Shown here one piece after another: positions 61,024 to 64,000 of a stretch of 64,000 nt of DNA. The stretch comes from Mesobacillus jeotgali (GTDB taxonomy: Bacteria; Bacillota; Bacilli; Bacillales; Cytobacillaceae). The DNA is taken from positions 498,001 through 562,000 of the forward strand of contig NZ_CP134494.1 of the NCBI RefSeq assembly GCF_031759225.1. The letters are read 5' to 3'. The stretch's first letter is position 1. Each line of letters starts with the position of its first letter. The notes below the pieces were generated by a model, which saw nothing but the letters and a program-made list of their open reading frames with translations, had not been told where the DNA came from and searched no databases. Both the position numbers and the translations under genes were made by a program.

Positions 61024-61614
61024 ATGTTGAAAAGAACGAAGAAAGACCTTGTGCATGATATCGACCATCAAACAGGGTTCGATGAGGAAGAACAGCAGCC
61101 GGAGGTTATCTATCACGAACATAGCCATAGAAAGCCTGTTTTCTTTGGAACTATTTTAGCAGTGGTATTGGCGACAGGCTTAAGCATGTTATTAGGGAGC
61201 TACACTTCAGAAGGAAGCGCGGAGGAAGTTGTAGCCAACCGGATCAGCAAGTCTACACTAGCGGGTGAAACGCCTTTTACAGATGAGTCGAATGCGGGAA
61301 TCACCGCAAAAGACTTCGAGGTCACTGTTGGGGACTCAGGTGGCGACGCGAAAATGCTGATCTGGGATTTTAACAGTGAAGACCACGATGAAGTCCAGAT
61401 CCTTGTGAATGGGCAGCCGCTAAAAGAAAAGCTCATACTTGCCCACAATCCTGCAGCCATCTCGATTCCCGTTCCAAGCACCGTGACGGTAAAGGGATTG
61501 AAGGACAATGGAGGCGGCATATCATACGCTGTCAAATTCCCGAATGATAAAGTGACTTACTATAATGTCGTAAGCGTGAATGCGGGGAATACTTATACTG
61601 TTAAACCGTTGTAG
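61024..61614 (+). CDS. Single-TM protein with extracytoplasmic beta domain, unknown
   Basis: The 196-residue protein has an acidic, histidine-containing cytoplasmic start (HDIDHQTGFDEEEQQPEVIY). One membrane helix follows (about 40-60, FFGTILAVVLATGLSMLLG), then an outer domain of about 130 residues built of beta strands, ending in YTVKPL. AAGGAGGA precedes ATG 61024. It is the third gene of the AAA operon, 12 bp after the four-TM gene, and ends at a terminator. Its topology would let it link the ATPase complex to the cell wall side. Confidence 0.7.
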   Translation: MLKRTKKDLVHDIDHQTGFDEEEQQPEVIYHEHSHRKPVFFGTILAVVLATGLSMLLGSYTSEGSAEEVVANRISKSTLAGETPFTDESNAGITAKDFEVTVGDSGGDAKMLIWDFNSEDHDEVQILVNGQPLKEKLILAHNPAAISIPVPSTVTVKGLKDNGGGISYAVKFPNDKVTYYNVVSVNAGNTYTVKPL

Positions 61615-61623
61615 ATAGCAGGA

Positions 61624-61650
61624 GGGACGATTCGATGAATCGTCCCTTTC
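61624..61650 (+). terminator. Terminator of the AAA operon
   Basis: GGGACGATTC-GAT-GAATCGTCCC, then TTTC; a member of the GGGACGGTTC motif family. Confidence 0.85.
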
Positions 61651-61705
61651 GTATAATCTCAAAGGCATGGGGATGGTTATTTGTGGACACCATCTCTCTG
61701 TCCTG

Positions 61706-62659
61706 TTATTCCTTCTCTTTACTTCCCCACCAACCTTTTTTCCGAAAGTATAAGGCAATGGATAAACCAGTTACAAGCATTAAAACTAGCGCGTAAAGAT
61801 AGCCGTAATCCCACTTCAACTCTGGAATGATTTCAAAGTTCATCCCGTATAGACCGGCTAAAAAGGTCATTGGCAGGAATATGACACTGACGAGAGTCAA
61901 TGTTTTCATGATTGTATTGGAGTGATCGGCTTTAAGTGTCATCTGTAGATTAAAAATGCTGTTAAGGCTTTCTTTAAAGGTGTCGAGTGCGTTAATGATT
62001 CGGGCATAATTATTGTTAAGATTTCTTATGAAAAATCCAGATTCCTCATTAGTGAAAGGGAATTTTTCTGAACTAATCGTTTCCATTATATCTTCCTGTG
62101 CCTCCATGGTCTGCCTTAATTCATGCAGGGTTGCTTTCCACCGATATACACTTCTGGCAATTTTATTTTCAAAAGGATCTTTAAAAACCTTTTTCTCCAA
62201 GCTTTGAATTTCATCCGCAATTTGATCGATCATTTCTAAATCCTGAGATATGGTTTGGTCAAGGATATGGAACAGAATCATTCCAATGTGAGACATCTTT
62301 TGGGGATTTTCAAGGAATGGCTGCTCTAAGTTATTTACTAAACAAAGGTCCTTTTCAACCTTTGACACTACATAATTATGGCCGATCAAGACTGTAATTT
62401 TAACTCGGGTATAATCCTGCTGAATCGCCATTAGAGAAATAATGGCCTCATTCTTAAAAACATCGATCTTTGGAATATCGCTAAATTCCTGTAATTCTTT
62501 CAATGCCAAAGGGTGAATGTTCAAGCTTTTGATAAAGTGTTCAAATTGATGGGCATTCGATGGATGAAAATGAATCCATGCAATATCTTCCCTGGAAGCA
62601 GGAAGAGAGATGTCATCTTTTTTTGTAACGGACTTATTCTTTGTTGAGTATATGAGCAT
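61706..62659 (-). CDS. CorA-family metal ion transporter
   Basis: The 317-residue protein has a large cytoplasmic alpha/beta domain with long helices. Two C-terminal membrane helices (about 257-275 and 290-307) carry the signature YGMNFEIIPEL (GMN motif) between them. It would carry Mg2+ or another divalent ion as a homopentamer. TAGGAG lies about ten bases before ATG 62659. Single gene. Confidence 0.93.
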   Translation of the reverse strand: MLIYSTKNKSVTKKDDISLPASREDIAWIHFHPSNAHQFEHFIKSLNIHPLALKELQEFSDIPKIDVFKNEAIISLMAIQQDYTRVKITVLIGHNYVVSKVEKDLCLVNNLEQPFLENPQKMSHIGMILFHILDQTISQDLEMIDQIADEIQSLEKKVFKDPFENKIARSVYRWKATLHELRQTMEAQEDIMETISSEKFPFTNEESGFFIRNLNNNYARIINALDTFKESLNSIFNLQMTLKADHSNTIMKTLTLVSVIFLPMTFLAGLYGMNFEIIPELKWDYGYLYALVLMLVTGLSIALYFRKKGWWGSKEKE

Positions 62660-62863
62660 CTATATTTGTCTCCTAATATGGATTTATCCTTATTTTGTGT
62701 TGTTAGAGGAATATTTATTTTTCAAAGATGATGGGATGGGGAAAGTTCTCATGTTTATTTAATAGCGAAAAATTATTAAGCTTCAAAAAAAGTTCATTCT
62801 TTTCTCACACTTGCAGAATATGATTAATGATATTTTGAATCATTAATAAAGGAGTTTGAAAAA
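62660..62863. other. Intergenic promoter region
   Basis: AT-rich; TTGAATCATTAATAAAGGAG before the leader ORF and a dyad TGATTAATGATATTTTGAAT are visible, but no firm promoter pair. Confidence 0.35.
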
Positions 62864-62941
62864 GTGGAAACAGTAAAAACAAAAGCAAACCCACGATTCC
62901 TTAAAACTACAACAAACAAATCGATTGAACGGAGTGTTTAA
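62864..62941 (+). CDS. Putative 25-residue leader peptide
   Basis: GTG 62864 follows AAAGGAG with an 8-9 base gap and opens a 25-codon frame. It ends with TAA at 62939-62941, directly touching the ATG of the lipoprotein gene. The peptide is basic, METVKTKANPRFLKTTTNKS-like. The good ribosome-binding site and zero-base junction suggest a translated leader that couples or regulates the next gene. Confidence 0.5.
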   Translation: METVKTKANPRFLKTTTNKSIERSV

Positions 62942-63712
62942 ATGAAAAAATTTCTGGTCCTATTTATTACTCTATTTTTTATGATTACAGGATGCTCCAA
63001 TTCAGAATCAGGTGTAAACCAAGAGAAAGAACCTGAATTATTGGAAGTTGACCTTATTGCTCCAGAAGATCTTCTTATAGGTAACGAAGTCGTTCTGGCA
63101 GCGGAAGTCACACAAGGCGAGGAAAAAGTGGAAGACGCTGATGAAGTCAAATTTGAAGTTCGCAAAGTTGGAGACGAGGATTCGGAAATGATTGATGCAA
63201 CTCATCAAGGAAAAGGCATTTTTGAAATTAAGAAAACCTTTAAAGAAGATGGGGAGTATATGGTAACGGCTCATGTTACTGCAAGGTCGATGCATAATAT
63301 GCCAAGTGAAAAAATAACGGTTGGAAATCCTGCTGGAACTGGCAGTGATACAGAACATCAACATAGTGAATCTACAGACTCCCACGAGAATGGGGATACA
63401 ACAGAGGGTAACCACCATCATGGTAATGTATCAATTGAACTGGATACTAACCAAGACTTTAAAGTGAATCAGAAAGTGAATCTGTCAGCTCAAATTAATA
63501 ATGAAAATCAGCCTTTGACAGACGCAAGAGTCCGATTCGAGATCTGGTATGGCGAAGATTCCAACCATGAATTTGTCGACGGAACTGAAATGGGAAATGG
63601 TGTCTATATTTATGAAAAAGTTTTTCCGAAAACAGGTACTTATCATATAAAGGTTCATGTTGAAAAGGGTGAGATTCACGACCATAAAGAAGAAGCAATT
63701 ACAGTTAGTTAA
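62942..63712 (+). CDS. YtkA/FixH-domain lipoprotein with His-rich linker
   Basis: The 256-residue lipoprotein has lipobox FMITGC (C18) and two similar YtkA-like/FixH beta domains (about 35-122 and 160-255; DADEVKFEVRKVG and DARVRFEIWYG are matching strands). The linker between them is histidine-rich (HQHSESTDSH, EGNHHHGN) and could bind copper. Methionine/histidine SMHNMP adds another possible site. Such proteins are linked to cytochrome oxidase assembly or copper handling. A terminator hairpin follows. The start touches the leader ORF. Confidence 0.9.
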   Translation: MKKFLVLFITLFFMITGCSNSESGVNQEKEPELLEVDLIAPEDLLIGNEVVLAAEVTQGEEKVEDADEVKFEVRKVGDEDSEMIDATHQGKGIFEIKKTFKEDGEYMVTAHVTARSMHNMPSEKITVGNPAGTGSDTEHQHSESTDSHENGDTTEGNHHHGNVSIELDTNQDFKVNQKVNLSAQINNENQPLTDARVRFEIWYGEDSNHEFVDGTEMGNGVYIYEKVFPKTGTYHIKVHVEKGEIHDHKEEAITVS

Positions 63713-63744
63713 GGATATACAACTTTTAAAGAGATAAGTGACTA

Positions 63745-63776
63745 GAGCGTTGATCCAAGATTAACGCTCCTTTTGT
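63745..63776 (+). terminator. Hairpin repeat (GTTGATCC family) after the lipoprotein gene
   Basis: GAGCGTTGATC pairs with GATTAACGCTC (one G-U), loop CAA, followed by CTTTTG. Third clear member of the family at 2156 and 43686. Confidence 0.8.
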
Positions 63777-64000
63777 TGCGCTTAATTAACAATCTGGCAA
63801 GATCGTTGAAAATGTCTTGTTGGAAAAGAAACACAGTTGGGTAAGGGCTTATTCTTTGTGTCGCTACGGGATATTTAGAGGAATGTTTTGAAGAAATTCA
63901 ATTTTAAAAAATATTCTTTTTTATAAGTTGTAAAAATGAACAAAGTATAATAAAATAACTTAAAAGTTAATTCATACTAATTTTATAGGAATAATATAAA
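63777..64000. other. Gene-free end of the window
   Basis: AT-rich, no ORF with a ribosome-binding site; probably the upstream region of a gene beyond the window. Confidence 0.4.

Overview
The window looks like a chromosomal stretch of a low-GC, spore-forming-type Gram-positive of the family Bacillaceae (Bacillus, Mesobacillus or Neobacillus-like). The evidence is strong purine-rich ribosome-binding sites, frequent TTG/GTG starts, lipoproteins with a Bacillus-type lipobox, YuzF, DUF896 and MhqR-type genes, several ECF sigma/anti-sigma pairs, and U-run terminators after most transcription units. I see no rRNA, tRNA or CRISPR array. No species call is made.

Layout. 1-10.4 kb is an accessory zone: a partial gene, an ORF-less group II intron (675-1586), an orphan gene, an IS1111-type IS110-family element with its non-coding RNA region downstream of the transposase (2225-3893), two ECF sigma/anti-sigma operons (4827-6378 and 7025-8573), and a second IS110-family element with its RNA region upstream (about 8792-10314). 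10.5-17.3 kb holds small membrane proteins, YuzF, a TspO/MBR protein, a SurA-like lipoprotein, the proline operon proBA and an EthD-like protein. 17.4-27.9 kb holds a PadR/DUF2812 pair with repeated operators, an AraC/GyrI-like regulator, two MFS transporters, an S9 peptidase, a thioesterase, a nitroreductase, a cupin protein and a pRiA4b-ORF3 protein.

28.4-33.5 kb is a coherent quinone/electrophile-stress regulon: DUF896 protein, YceI, MhqR, DoxX (MhqP), two ring-cleaving dioxygenases (MhqO, MhqE), a flavin reductase-like protein and the esterase MhqD, with MhqR-type palindromes at four positions. 34.6-41.9 kb holds an acyl-ACP desaturase, a STAS protein diverging from a coiled-coil membrane protein, and a maltose PTS locus (RpiR-type regulator, EIICB, 6-phospho-alpha-glucosidase) with a cre-like site. 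42-49.2 kb is accessory again: a third ECF sigma/anti-sigma pair, an IS1182 element, a reverse-strand cluster of a GIY-YIG protein, a DUF1643-like protein and an orphan, and a replication-type winged-helix protein whose ribosome-binding site lies in a hairpin. 49.4-52.9 kb holds an FAD monooxygenase and a chemoreceptor.

53.5-61.6 kb is the most intriguing part: a WXG/SACOL2603-like protein with a glycine-zipper tail, a protein that may be a secretion chaperone, two paralogous membrane proteins, then a 1199-residue protein with one degenerate and three CbbX/EccA-like AAA+ modules, followed by two small membrane proteins. It is reminiscent of B. subtilis yfjB-E plus an EccA-like ATPase, possibly a secretion-linked system. 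The window ends with a CorA-type transporter and a histidine-rich double-YtkA/FixH lipoprotein behind a tiny leader ORF.

Intergenic DNA is rich in repeats: two tandem arrays with an exact 52-bp period (8 and 14 units) built on a TGTCA/TGACA inverted repeat, two clusters of CCGGA/TCCG mini-palindromes, dispersed GTTGATCC terminator hairpins, and dispersed GGGACGGTTC motifs that also form the outer ends of the IS1182 element.
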